From assembly GCA_963575745.1 (NCBI GenBank), contig CAUYUJ010014183.1, positions 856,950 through 920,949 on the forward strand: a stretch of 64,000 bases of DNA, written 5' to 3'. This stretch comes from Prorocentrum cordatum. Its lineage: Eukaryota > Sar > Dinophyceae > Prorocentrales > Prorocentraceae. The notes beneath the pieces were generated by a model that did not search any database, was not told where the DNA came from, and saw only the letters and a program-made list of their open reading frames with translations. Below are positions 32,982 to 43,812 of this stretch, one piece after another (position 1 is the stretch's first letter; each line of letters begins with the position of its first letter). Made by a program: the position numbers and the translations under genes.

Positions 32982-34418
32982 TTACTGGACGGATCCTTGC
33001 GTTCGCGGGGCATCTTGCAGCTCCATGCAGCATCCTTCTTGCGTGGGTGGTCGATACACTTGGCAACTAAATACTGCGATCGCTTGTTGCCGAAAGTACC
33101 GCACTTCCAACACCACGAGACCTGTCCCCCCCCCAATGTACAACCTGTGGGAGGGGTGGGCAGTACGGGCTGCCTTGGGCACCCCGACACACGGACACTT
33201 GCAGACACTTGCACTACTGCCTGCCTTCCCACAGCGAACACACTGATACTTGTAACTGCGCCCTGGGAGACGGGACCTATCCAGCTGATGGCCAAGCGTA
33301 TCGGGCACAAGCTCGGTACCTCCTGGGCGCTGTCCGAACTTGGCTCGGACCCTCTCGACATCTGGGACTCGGAGACGGGAGAGGGTTTCCCTAGTCTCGT
33401 GGATCACGCACGCGCTGTTGGCGACGAGCTCCGCCTGCTGTGCGTGCAACTGCTTGGCACGAGGAAGGTTATGGGGATGCACTGCCACCCCTAACTTGGC
33501 AAGGCGGTCCGCCTCGCGGTTGCCAGCCCACACCCAGTACCGAAAGCCTGGGTCGAGGGCGGCCCGACGAGACAGATGGCTCTTAACTTTCGTGAGGGTA
33601 ATGTTGTGAATCCATACGTCCTCTCCCCTAAAAGAAATGTCGCACCATAGCTCGCTACAGGCGACTTTGGTGAGGTCCTGAGAGGGCCCCTTCTTCCAGA
33701 AATCGCAGACCACCTGGCAGTCAGTGATCAACTCCGTAGGACAACCCCCTACCAGCCTCAAGGCAGTCAAGACGGCGAAGACCTCGCCCACCCCCGCAGA
33801 CCGGAGCGGATGGGGGAGGGGTCCAAGACGCGAGCCCGACATGCTTCCCCCTTCATCGACAGCCACAACCCCCCACCCCGCACGCGAGCACCAATCAGTG
33901 TTTGAGCCCAAAGCAGAGCCATCCAAACAGATTTTGCCCGTGTCCAAGAGGCCAGAGGGGGGGGGGAACGCTCCAACGCCACCTGGCATCGACCATCGGG
34001 GCGGGCCAAGGCCCTCGTCTCCCGCCTCGTGGCCCTTGGTTAGAAAACTCTCCAAATCTAGGGATATGCGGAATCCGATGCCAGCGTCGCACCCGTGGAA
34101 CCTGCGTCGGGGCGCCCCCGCCAAGGCCCCGCACCACCTGCAGAGGGGGGACAAGACTCGACGTCCGAAAAAAAAAAGCCTGCTGCGCGGCAAACCCACC
34201 CGCAACAACTCCAGCAACGAGGGGCTTCTAGCCCCTCGCCTTGGGCGCGCGCGGCCTGCGACTTCCGAGCGATCGGTTTCAGCAACGGGCCAGCGGTCGA
34301 ATCGCCCACTTCGTTCCCGACATGTTGCAAGAGCGACCCCTGGGTTTCCTTGCTGATGACGGCTCAGAGGTCCTCTTGCCCAGGGTGCCAAGACCGACTT
34401 CGATTCCACGTATGGCAA
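32982..34418 (-). pseudogene. RNase H domain and Cys-rich tail of the LINE
   Basis: An uninterrupted frame of 478 residues. RNase H carries the four expected acidic positions: ICLDGSALG (about 33930), GEVFAVLTAL, ELITDCQVV and GNREADRLAKLG (about 33500). TKVKSHLS lies between the last two. A Cys-rich segment (YQCVRCGKAGSSASVCKCPC, about 33240) and a basic end follow. The domain would remove RNA from the RNA-DNA hybrid during retrotransposition. The frame is open although the RT upstream is broken, so it has decayed less or by chance has no stops. The first 100 residues overlap the RT connection region in another frame and are probably not coding. Confidence 0.65.
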
Positions 34419-35607
34419 CCCAGGACCGATGCCCTGGGACCTTCCAGCCGAGCCTCGTCAAGGTACACAGAACCGCCCCCGCAGGTCCAGTAACCTGCCC
34501 TCGTCCGAAACCAGGGGTGCGGAGGAACGCATCAAAACTCTTCTTGAGCTGAGCTTCGGGGGCCCAGCCACGGCGCAGGGCCGGGCGCCAGCTCGGGAGA
34601 GGGGCAGAGTTAGCCGAGAAGGCGGGGTCAGATTTGGAATCCCCGCTGAGCTGGCATTCGAGCGCCCTGGACCTTCCCTTCGGCGCCCCGAAGATGGCCT
34701 GCCCCAGGATCGCGCGGATCTCGGCAAGGCGGGCGTCGGCAATCCCGATCACCGCGCCGCCGTGGCTGACAGCAGGCAGGCCTCCAGTTGCGGCCGCCTC
34801 CACGGCCCCGCGGAACGCCGAGCGAAGCCCGCGGAACCTGCTGATCCTCTGCATCACGGCTGTCATTCGGCCCCGCTGGACCACAGTGCTGCGCCTGCGC
34901 CGTCGGGCCGAATAATCACCCTGAGGATTTTGAATCTCCACTTCTTGGCGAATTCTGAAATCAGCCCCCATGCCCCGCTGTCGGCGGCCATGACCACGCC
35001 TGTGTCCTTGGATTGGACCAAATGGAGGCCCTGGAGCTGAAGCAGGAGGCAACGCGCCGCAGCTCCCACTCGCTGGCCGAGGTGAGAAAGGGCGCCCATG
35101 CCAAACAGCGCGATGTCATCCACCGCGCGAAACACTCACAGGATCGGCCAATGGAGAGCCATCGCGCACAGGGGGCGAGGAGGATGAGCTTCATCAGAGA
35201 CGCTGCATATCCACATCCTGCGATGATCCCCTGGCCTGCATGCGTCGCGCCTGAAGTGATCTGACTCATGAACAGGACTTCGCGCGCCTGGTAGAGTCGG
35301 AGCACAAACCTCAGGCGCAACTGCGGGAATCCATGCCTCCTGCCGCATGGGCGAGAAGGATGTGCAAGACCTTTTCACAGGCCTTGGTTAGGTCCACCAG
35401 GGCCGCGCAAGTGCCGATTCCTATCAGGATGCCGAACTCGGCGGCGTGCGCTTGCTCCCAGACCGCGCGCTCACAACTGCGACCCGCAGACCCGCAGTGA
35501 CTCATGACTCGGCAGATCCCTGGATGGAGGTCCATGGGGCGAAACCCAGTCAGGCCCGGGAACGAGGGCAGTGAACACAATAACCAACTGGGCCGGCACA
35601 GGTGCAC
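34279..35607 (-). pseudogene. LINE reverse transcriptase, three frames
   Basis: Pieces of one RT lie in successive minus-strand frames. The palm A region (AALVDLTKACEKVLHILLAH) is near 35400-35340. After a shift comes a segment with SQITSGATHAGQGIIAGCGY (about 35270-35220), corresponding to motif B. After a second shift, motif C reads FRAVDDIALFGMGA (about 35130). A further frame gives RMTAVMQRISRFRGLRSAFR and GGLPAVSHGGAVIGIADARL, the connection region of this LINE type. The catalytic Asp pair survives as VDD, but the frameshifts make the enzyme non-functional. Confidence 0.65.
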
Positions 35608-35899
35608 TTGCGCGTCTCGATCTGGATAGCCTTGCGTTTGCCCGCGCTGGCCGCGGTATCGCGGGGCAGGTCAGGCTGCGCAATCGGGTGGGCAGGCGGC
35701 TCGGGCAGGCCCCCTGCCGTCTCTCTGCCTCGGGGGAAGATGCGCGGGAGTGCGGCGGCCCCGTCGGGCCACCTGCCCGCGGGGCCGCCCGCTGCCTTGC
35801 CTGGGCGCTGCCCCTGGTCAGGCTCGCGTCTAGGCGCCGCCGAAATCGTCGGAGTCGTCGGCGCCCTGCAACGAACAAGGCCCTCATGTGGTGCGCTGC

Positions 35900-37786
35900 G
35901 CCGTCCCTCCAGCGATCCGTCTGACCAGACCCCAGGCCATGGGTGGCCCGGCTCATCCGAGGGGCGCGCCTGGAACGGCGCCTCCACTTTCTCTGGGGCG
36001 GGAGCGCGGCACCAGTCGACAATCGAACCGAAGCACTGGCGGCCGCCCCCCTCGAAGCCGCCGATGAAGCTACCCCTTGCTCTCCAAGGTTGCCACCCTT
36101 TCTCTTGGACTGCGCCGGCGGCGGCGATGGCGGTCGGGTCCACGAGCGCCCCATGCGGGGCGGGTGGTCCTGACCTCCATGTAGTTGCTGATTTTTGTCA
36201 CTGGCATCGTGTACTTCTCCCCCCCTGGAACTGTCGGCCAGGGTAGCGAGGGCCCCGTCGCAACGCAGATGCCCCAGTGGGGGGGGGTAAACTGCAGACG
36301 GCCTCAGCCCCTTCCCGCCAAGAGGTGCCTGGCTGCCTCCGAGAGCCTGCGCCGTCCTCGCACGGATATCGTCCTCCGCGAAGCCGACCTGGGCTTTGGC
36401 GCTGCCGGGTGCTGGGGCTGCTGCCGGTGCTGCTGCGCAGGCACTACCACTTCCTGCTGAGGCCCCAGGGGCCGCGCTGCTTGCCGCGGCGGCGGCTGCG
36501 CCTCCCACGCCTGCTGCCGCCCAGTGATGTACTGGAACTGGCTCGCCTCCTGCAGGCCCCCCTTCTCCAGCTCCGCCTGCCTCGCCGCCAGGGGGGGTGG
36601 GCCGAACGCGTTTGCGACCGGAGCGTTGCAGGTGGGCAGTGTGCTCCGCCTTGATGCTCTCGACCTTGGCCATGGCGTCGCGGAACATATAGGTCGTGGC
36701 TGTTTGCATTTGCGTGCGAGGCTGCTCCTTTCTATCTTCGAAGATGTTGACGCCCTCGCGAGTGTGTTCGATTTCTTCCCCAACCTTGAAGAAACCATCG
36801 ATGTCGATGAGAGCTGCGATGTCAGACTTGCCGTCGGCGACGTCTGTGAGCGGGACCTTCCCACCTGCTGCTTGCCGCGCACAGTCTCCATCCTTACAGA
36901 CTCCATATTTGCTGACTGTCCCCGCAAATTCCAAATCGATGGTGGCGTACTCCGCGTCCGCCTCGGCCAATGCCGTCTCCAACTGCTTGACGCACGCTGA
37001 CTGAATCTTGACCCATGTCTGGTGTTTATCCAGCTTGTCGACCTCGTCGCGGAGAGCCTCCTCGAGCTTCTGGATGTAGACATAGCGCTCTTGGGCTCTC
37101 CCCTGGACTGTGTGGGCCCTCGCCTGAGAGCTTCGAGTTGCGCCACGTACTTACGGGTTGTGGTCTGGTCTCCCATCATGTTTGCCAGCTTGATGCCGTT
37201 TTCGAGGTCTTCGGCGGTTGGACCGTCTCCACCTCTGCCGTTGGATGTGCCCCCACGAGACTCCGGTTCGCCTGGGTGACCATCGCGTGCTTGCCACGCA
37301 GGTGCCCGAGAAGGCCTCCGAACACGACCACTGCTGGGAGCCAGACGAAGGGCGAGCTCACCCGCATCAGTCAGGGCTTCGACGATCCACTCGAGGCAAT
37401 GCGAGGAGCGGTCGAACAACAACAAGTTCTTGTTGCAACCGCAGTACGCGCATGTCCACATTCTCTCTTGGCGCGGTCCTCTGGGGGCGCCTCGGCGAGG
37501 GTGCTTGCCGCTGCCGTTGCTGCCGAGCTCGGGTCCGCGGCCGTTGCGTATCCATGGTCCATGCTGCTTCTTTGCCTCCACTTTCCCGCCACGGGGGGGC
37601 CGTGGCTGCGTGAATGGCAGAATGGCTGCACAAAACTGCTGGTGCCAAGCACCACGGTATACAGACATCGAATATGAAGGCAGCTGAGCTGCGGATATGG
37701 ATGGGTCTGCTACGGGAGCAAAGCCGCCTTCGTGAAGCAGCCCGTGGGTGAAGCGGGCTGACTCAATCAGCTTGAAGATATGGCAA
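35900..37786 (-). pseudogene. ORF1-like region of the LINE, frameshifted
   Basis: After the leader relic the frame runs through a cysteine motif (MWTCAYCGCNKN, about 37440) and a Thr/Asp-rich helical segment ending MMGDQTTTRKYVAQLEAL near 37130. The reading frame then changes and the match continues as ERYVYIQKLEEALRDEVDKL and QLETALAEADAEYATIDLEF (about 37080-36910). A Glu/Lys region and a long Ala/Pro/Gly stretch (36550-36300) follow. The order of a CxxC motif, coiled coil and Ala-rich linker matches what I know of dinoflagellate LINE ORF1 regions. The role is presumably RNA binding in the retrotransposition particle. At least one frameshift disables it. Confidence 0.6.
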
Positions 37787-37808
37787 CTTGAGCCAAACTG
37801 GCTACGGA
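37787..37808 (-). other. Dinoflagellate spliced-leader relic at the LINE 5' end
   Basis: The minus strand reads TCCGTAGCCAG followed by TTTGGCTCAAG. The known dinoflagellate spliced leader is 22 bases with core CCATTTTGGCTCAAG; this copy differs at one position (T to G at base 11). It sits directly before the LINE coding frame and after a GGA run, as expected if a trans-spliced transcript was reverse-transcribed and inserted. Confidence 0.85.
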
Positions 37809-37885
37809 TTTCTTCCTCCTCCTCCTCCTCCTCCTCCGCCTCCTCCTCCTCCCCCTCCTCCTCCTCCTCCTCCTCCCCTTCAAAC
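37809..37885 (+). repeat. (TCC)n microsatellite at the LINE 5' junction
   Basis: TCC triplets that on the minus strand run GGA up to the spliced-leader relic; the Glu-rich frame here is not part of the element. Confidence 0.9.
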
Positions 37886-38939
37886 CCCACCCCCTCCCTT
37901 TGCCCGTCCTCTTCTGACTCACTCCGGGTCGAAGGCCCCGAGACCGGCCGCCGATGACTGCCTGGACCTTTCGTCGACAAAGATTCCCGCGTCGCAAGAA
38001 AAAACTAGCTTCCACCCGAATAGCAGTAAAGGTGAAGAGGCGGGTCGATGCAGGATGTTCAAACACCAACTTATTAACTGAAAATGAAGGGGAACCCATG
38101 ATCCCCGTGGGTCGCTGCGGTTACGTGGGCTCCCTCATGCGCTCCGTGGGGCACCAATCAACCGCACTCCGCGGATCGGAGAAGCCATGCAAACCAGCAG
38201 CGCCCCTGACGTAGGCGGCTCCTACTGGCTGAAGAGGTTGGTCGAGGAGTTAGAGGTCGGCTATGGGAGATAACAGTGAGAGCACGGCCATGTGCAGCTT
38301 GTATGTTTACAGAACAGGGATCGTGGCCGTCCAGACCCAAGATGTAGCCCGCAATGAAGCGAGAGGATGGCTATGTGCACCTTGGCGTCGATTTGAACCA
38401 GGGATCGCGGCCGGCTGGGCCACAAATGAAGCTGGCTTCGAGGCGAGAACCAGATCCCCGAGTGAATTATGAGGACGACCTACAGCGAAACAGCTGCCCG
38501 ACCGGGCGGTCTCATAAACCCTCCAGCGAAACCTGTTAGGGAATCGCGACGGAGGGGTTTTGGCAGTTTTCCGCCTCAGGTGGTCCTCGCTGGGCACCAA
38601 GGCCCTCGAAAAAACAACCCTGGATGAGAAGCCTGCCAAGGGAAAGGGTCAGGGCCCCACATTGAAAAAAACACGAGGCATCGAATGTCTGGGGAATCTT
38701 GCACTCGACCCTCGAACGAACGAAGGGGGGAAACCCCGAACATGATTGACACTTGCTGGCCCTCCGGAAGCCTGCGCCGAAGACCTCTCCGGAACCCCTG
38801 GGTTCAGTAGACGCAGGACAGCAAAGCATAAATTGTTTTGCTCCGTGCAATCCCAGCCGAAATCTTAAGCGTTCGTTCCCGTGGGCGCGCGGTCGCCCGA
38901 TTGGTCGACAACTGCCGTTTCTGGATTCGGAAACGGTTC
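37886..38939. other. No recognised feature
   Basis: A partial tandem repeat at 38270-38420 (ACAGGGATCGTGGCCGTCCA and CCAGGGATCGCGGCCGGCTG, each followed by ATGAAGC). No gene. Confidence 0.4.
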
Positions 38940-39688
38940 AACAATGTTCCATGCAGTCACGCTCGTTCATGTTATGCTCGGCGATGTCATGTTCAATTCT
39001 CGACGGGCTGGCGCGACGTCGTGCCATCTGTGACGTTCGATGCGTCGTATGTTCCTCTTATGCTTGAATGTGTTGTGTTATGCTCATCTCGGTCAGCATA
39101 AACTTTGCGATGTTGTGGTGTGGTCTGCTCTGCTGTGCTATGGTATGGCATGATGCGCTGTGTCAAATTATGTTATTGTATGCTCTGTTCCGTGATGCCA
39201 TTGGCAGCTCGACTCAGTATAGTATAATATGGCATGACCTGCAATTATGCTTCGCCATGATTCGTTGTGATGATATGATATGTTCGGTGTTGTTGTCGCG
39301 ATATGGTATGATGTGTTATGGCATGGTGTAGTATGTTATGACTTGCCATGCTATGATATGATGTGCAATGATTTTAAATGGAACATCATGTTGTGCTGTG
39401 GTAGGCTATGTGACAATATGTTTGTTGACGGCTCGGCTCTGTATCTTATAGTGTGATATGCTATGCTCGTATGTGTCGCCATGCGTTGCTGTCGTGTTGT
39501 GACTTGATATGTGGCGCTATGCCATAGTATGCTATGTCATGTCGAGATGTGTCGTGTATGGTCTGCTGTGGGTATGTCGTCTTCTGGTATGTCATGTTAT
39601 GATATGGTGTGTAATGATATGTTATGCTATGTTCTACTCCGGCATGGTACTGATATGTTATAATCAGGCAGTTTCTGGAATGCTATGT
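38940..39688 (+). repeat. TATG-rich satellite, left flank of the third LINE
   Basis: Long stretch of drifting TATG, TGTTATG and GATATG words. A block at about 39415-39500 (TTTGTTGACGGCTCGGCTCT then GCTCGTATGTGT and TGCTGTCGTG) is almost identical to one at about 49915-49995 in the right flank. Confidence 0.75.
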
Positions 39689-39713
39689 TCCGTGCTCCAG
39701 ATTCTGGCTCAAG
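39689..39713 (+). other. Decayed spliced-leader relic at the 5' end of the third LINE
   Basis: Reads TCCGTGCTCCAGATT then CTGGCTCAAG. Compared with the 22-base leader it keeps TCCGT, CCA and TGGCTCAAG with small insertions between. It lies exactly where the TATG satellite ends and 37 bases before the first ATG of ORF1, which supports a relic over chance. Confidence 0.55.
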
Positions 39714-39749
39714 ATTTTTCTGCAAGCCTCTTCGGGCCCTCCTGCACAA

Positions 39750-41150
39750 ATGCCCACCGCGCAGACGCCCTGCCCGGGGCAGCGGTGCGCCCGCATGTTT
39801 AAGACTCGCATCATCCCGGTTACACCTTCCATGGCGGCCTCCGAGGCTGCCGATGCTGCCGCTCTTGCGTCTTCGGTCGACTTGGAAGGCGAGCTTGCGC
39901 AGTACATCCCAGACTCAATAGAAGGCGAGACGTCCAGAAGCAGGAGGCTTCCAGGTACTCCAGTAGGCAAGCTCTTCTCGAACCCGTTCGATGAGACTCC
40001 CAATGGCCGCGAGGCGAAGGTGCACCGCATCCACAGCCCGCTCAACGAGATGGACAGGCTTGTGACAACGGAGACCTGTCGTCCGCCTCCTCTTTTCCCC
40101 AAGGAAGGACATCGTGAAGAGGGCCCAGTCACCATGAAAGGCATTGCGACCCTCCTTCAGCAGCAGCTCCAGCAGCAGCTTGGCCCGGTGACCTCTGCAG
40201 TGGAAGAACTGAGGAAGAACTTCCGCAGGATGGATAGCAACCTGTCGGACTTGAACACGACTCTTTCCGAACGTTTGGACTCCCTCGAGAGCCACATGAG
40301 CATGACGGACGTCCGCGTGGCAAAATTGGAGGTTCTATGCGAAGAACTCCGTGCTCACCAAGCGTTTTCTGGCGAGCCGCTTGAGAACACGATCCAGGAG
40401 CACATCGAAAAGTACGCAGCCAAGTTACCAGCGCAGCATCCAGCTGGCCAAGATCGCATGGGGCACATTATCGACAAGCGCGCGGTGACTGCAGTCGTCG
40501 GCGATCTGAATGGCCTGCACGACCTGATTGCTGCGACAACGTGGTTGCAAGATAAGCTTGCTTCTCTTGGGGGGCCTCGTCCGGACAAGGTCTAATCCAA
40601 GGGTGACTTCAGCAGCATCATCTTCGTCGAGTTCGGCGACACCGAGGCCTGGAAACTCGCAGTTGAACTCTTGCGCCGAGCATGTCTGACGTCGGGGGCG
40701 AAGCAGGTGTGGGCAAGCCAGGACAAGCCGGCCACTGAGCGGGCCGCCAGAAACTTTTGCTTCGGGTTGAAGCGGGTTTTCAAAAAGGAGTGGAACATTC
40801 CCTACACGGTCACCGTGAGCGAAGAGGCGCCGTACGCATTGACTGTCGGACGTGAATTTGCCCTGACCGCACACGTTTTTCCAGGTAAGGTCGTTTACGA
40901 GTGGCATGGAGAATGGGCGGATTGGCGTGAGCTCCACAACAGCCAAGAGGTAGTTGAGCTCCAGAGCAACTCGGATAAGTTAGTGACAAAAGTGAAAGCG
41001 GGCATGAAGGGAGGGAGCAATGGTATGACGAAGGGAGGGGGCAAGAAAGGAGCCAGAGGACGTGGCCCAGACAAGGGGTCACCGAAGACGCCGGCTTTAC
41101 CAGTACAGCTGGCGCGATCGATGGCAAGACTGGGTAAAGCTACCAGCCAG
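39750..41150 (+). pseudogene. ORF1 of the third LINE, one in-frame stop
   Basis: Starting from ATG at 39750 the protein has a Ser/Ala-rich N-terminus and an acidic region. A Gln-rich coiled coil follows (LLQQQLQQQLGPVTSAVEEL, LSERLDSLESHMSMTDVRVA) and then a helical domain. TAA at 40593-40595 interrupts, and the same frame continues with FSSIIFVEFGDTEAWKLAVE, a domain with KPATERAARNFCFGLKRVFK, and a Gly/Lys-rich basic tail (GGGKKGARGRG, about 41050). The coiled coil, RNA-binding-like domain and basic tail fit ORF1 of dinoflagellate LINEs, presumably an RNA chaperone. Replacing one codon would restore the frame, so the stop may be recent. Confidence 0.65.
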
Positions 41151-41263
41151 TCTCCACTACGGCAAGAACTTCCTCGACCTCTTCATGAACGCACTCACAT
41201 ATACGTACTATCGCATAGCCAATCTCCCACCTCTTCCCCTTCTATCTTGGGTCCGCTCCGGGA

Positions 41264-41760
41264 TTGGGCAAAGATACCACTGCCGACAGCGTTCCTCGAC
41301 CACATTATCAGGTTTTCGATTTGGGTGGTCATCCAGATGACTGTACGAGTAAGCCTTTCGGCATGGGCGTACCTACAGCGACGAAGTTATCACCAAGCAC
41401 GGATACTCATACTCTTACTTCCTCTCCCTCGGCATCTTCGCCATTGGGTGACCATTCTCTTGGCGACAAGCGTTGGAAACCACGCGTGGGCATGCAATGG
41501 GGTTGCCCCAAGAAGTTGTGCTACCCGCTGAATGGACCCAAACTGGCATCTTGGAACGTGGAAGGTTTGGGCTGCGACATGGCGAAACTACCACTACCCG
41601 AACTGCAATACCACATGGAACAACATACCATATCTATACTTTGCACTCAGGAGGCAAGCATCAAGGAGTCCACGCACTTCGTCGACTCGGGGTTCTTGAT
41701 AATCTTAGCTGGCACGTCAGTGGAAACTACAGGGCGCTTTTACTCTGGAGTTGGATTCTT
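41264..41760 (+). pseudogene. LINE endonuclease, N-terminal half
   Basis: The frame reaches KLASWNVEGLGCDMAKL (about 41540), the start of an APE-like (EEP) endonuclease. ISILCTQEASIKESTHFVDS follows, holding the catalytic Glu (QE), and then GRFYSGVGF. At 41761 the sequence changes to the right end of repeat element A. The frame happens to stay open through that repeat for 742 codons, but only this part belongs to the LINE. Confidence 0.7.
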
Positions 41761-41854
41761 TTTTCCCAACCATCCTGTGGTGTTGGGTCCTCGTTTTGAA
41801 GAGACGGTGCCCCGCGTTTTCCTTCCTTCCTCCCGCTGCCTCCTCCCCCCTTCC

Positions 41855-41859
<5 letters not shown>

Positions 41860-41891
<32 letters not shown>

Positions 41892-41926
41892 GTCATCATC
41901 ATCGTCATCATCATCATCATCATCAC
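41860..41926 (+). repeat. (CAT)n microsatellite inside element A
   Basis: About 20 CAT triplets between the array and the right end. Confidence 0.95.
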
Positions 41927-41933
41927 CACCCAA

Positions 41934-43012
41934 TTCGGCACACCCCTCACACGTTTCGTGGAAGGCCCCAGTGCCCGCGGCCGCATGCGTCACCCACACC
42001 CATTTCGGCACACCCCTCACACGTTTCGTGGCTCCATAGGGAGCTCCACCGAAGGCCCCAGTGCCCGCGGCCGCATGCGTCCCCCACACCCATTTCGGCA
42101 CACCCCTCACACGTTTCGTGGCTCCATAGGGAGCTCCACCGAAGGCCCCAGTGCCCGCGGCCGCATGCGTCACCCACACCCATTTCGGCACACCCCTCAC
42201 ACGTTTCGTGGCTCCATAGGGAGCTCCACCGAAGGCCCCAGTGCCCGCGGCCGCATGCGTCACCCACACCCATTTCGGCACACCCCTCACACGTTTCGTG
42301 GCTCCATAGGGAGCTCCACCGAAGGCCCCAGTGCCCGCGGCCGCATGCGTCACCCACACCCATTTCGGCACACCCCTCACACGTTTCGTGGCTCCATAGG
42401 GAGCTCCACCGAAGGCCCCAGTGCCCGCGGCCGCATGCGTCACCCACACCCATTTCGGCACACCCCTCACACGTTTCGTGGCTCCATAGGGAGCTCCACC
42501 GAAGGCCCCAGTGCCCGCGGCCGCATGCGTCACCCACACCCATTTCGGCACACCCCTCACACGTTTCGTGGCTCCATAGGGAGCTCCACCGAAGGCCCCA
42601 GTGCCCGCGCCCGCATGCGTCACCCACACCCATTTCGGCACACCCCTCACACGTTTCGTGGCTCCATAGGGAGCTCCACCGAAGGCCCCAGTGCCCGCGG
42701 CCGCATGCGTCACCCACACCCATTTCGGCACACCCCTCACACGTTTCGTGGCTCCATAGGGAGCTCCACCGAAGGCCCCAGTGCCCGCGGCCGCATGCGT
42801 CACCCACACCCATTTCGGCACACCCCTCACACGTTTCGTGGCTCCATAGGGAGCTCCACCGAAGGCCCCAGTGCCCGCGGCCGCATGCGTCACCCACACC
42901 CATTTCGGCACACCCCTCACACGTTTCGTGGCTCCATAGGGAGCTCCACCGAAGGCCTCAGTGCCGCCGCCCGCATGCGTCACCCCCACCCATTTCGGCA
43001 CCCCCCCCGCAT
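41934..43012 (-). repeat. 90-base minisatellite of element A, about 12 units
   Basis: Each unit contains CACTGGGGCCTTCGGTGGAG, CTCCCTATGGAGCCACGAAA, CGTGTGAGGGGTGTGCCGAA and GACGCATGCGGCCGCGGG (minus strand). Units differ at only a few positions, implying recent expansion or gene conversion. Confidence 0.95.
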
Positions 43013-43029
43013 TTCTCGCACGGCAGGGT

Positions 43030-43492
43030 CATCACCACGGTGGCGTGCCAGGGGCGCACCATGCGCGAAGGCGACGGGGCGGGGGAACGGCGCTCCGGGG
43101 GCGGCCAGACCTCCGGGGCGCGAGCAGTCCGCGGCCAGACCATCTCTCGGTCCTGTGGACTCTCGCCCTGGGCCGTCGGCTGCCCGGCGCGCTGCTCCCT
43201 CGGTCGACGTCGCCCAGGCGTGATCCTGGATTGCGGCCGCCACGAGGTAGGGAACGGCAAGAAGGAGGACGACGACTGGTGGCTGGAGCTCTACGTGCTG
43301 CTCTCGCGCGCCACGCGCCACGAGGACCTCCTGCTCATGCGGGCGCCGCGCATCGAGTTCTTCCTGGCAGGGCCGCCGCAGGGCTTGCGGAAGCAGCTGG
43401 AGCAGTTTGCGGCGCGCACGAAGCGGTGCAGGAGGGAAGCGACGGCCCTCGCCAGGGAGCTCGGCTTCACCGAGTTCATCCGCGAGGCCTGA
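43030..43492 (+). CDS. C-terminal exons resembling a PIF1-like helicase
   Basis: A segment directly after a possible acceptor (CACGGCAG at 43022-43029) reads VITTVACQGRTM, comparable to motif V of SF1B helicases. After about 150 bases that look like an intron ending CGCCCAG (43212-43218), the frame reads GVILDCGRHEVGNGKKEDDD, WWLELYVLLSRATRHEDLLL, MRAPRIEFFLAGPPQGLRKQ and ends LARELGFTEFIREA at 43490-43492. YVLLSRAT matches helicase motif VI (Y-V-A-L-S-R). Similar C-termini occur in dinoflagellate PIF1-like proteins as far as I know them. Upstream helicase motifs are absent; the 90-base array lies immediately 5', so this is a captured or stranded gene end. Confidence 0.5.
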
Positions 43493-43539
43493 CCTGAGGA
43501 GCGTCTCCCCCGAGCCGCGCCTTCTCTCGACTGCCCGAC

Positions 43540-43812
43540 TAATTGTTTGGCCTCGCGCCGCGGACGACCCGCGCGCGTCGCTGGGACCCTCTCGGGGCGA
43601 CCAGCGCGCGTCGCGGGAACTCCGTGCTGCGGGGGGCCCGGCGCCTCGTTCGCCCGTCGTCGCTCTGCCCAGCGGTCAGAGACTTGCCCGCTATCAGCCA
43701 GCCAGTTAGCTAGTCAGCTCTCTCTGCTTCGCGCAGCGGACGACCCGCGCGCGTCGCTGGGACCCCGCCCGGGGCGACCAGCGCGCGTCGCGGGGACTCC
43801 GCGCTGCGCTGC
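43540..43812 (+). repeat. Tandem duplication downstream of the helicase exons
   Basis: CGGACGACCCGCGCGCGTCG and GGGGCGACCAGCGCGCGTCG occur at 43560-43625 and again at 43738-43803, a unit of about 178 bases. Confidence 0.7.

Larger units (their letters stand above)
32959..37808 (-). mobile_element. Near full-length dead LINE starting at a spliced-leader relic
   Basis: In transcription order: spliced-leader relic at 37808-37787, ORF1-like zinc and coiled-coil region, Ala/Pro-rich region, RT palm (split over three frames), RT-RNase H connection, RNase H and a Cys-rich tail ending at 32982. The total of about 4.85 kb suits a complete dinoflagellate LINE. I recognise no endonuclease domain, so that part is deleted or too decayed. 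GGA-type simple sequence lies beyond both ends (37809-37885 and about 32765-32805 in minus-strand sense), so it may have inserted into a GGA microsatellite. Confidence 0.75.

Noticed and set aside
41751-43223. Repeat proteins of 318 to 490 residues across the 90-bp array
   Set aside because: The unit is a multiple of three without stops in at least four of six frames. Frame openness is a property of the unit; C and D, with 77-bp units, show no long frames.
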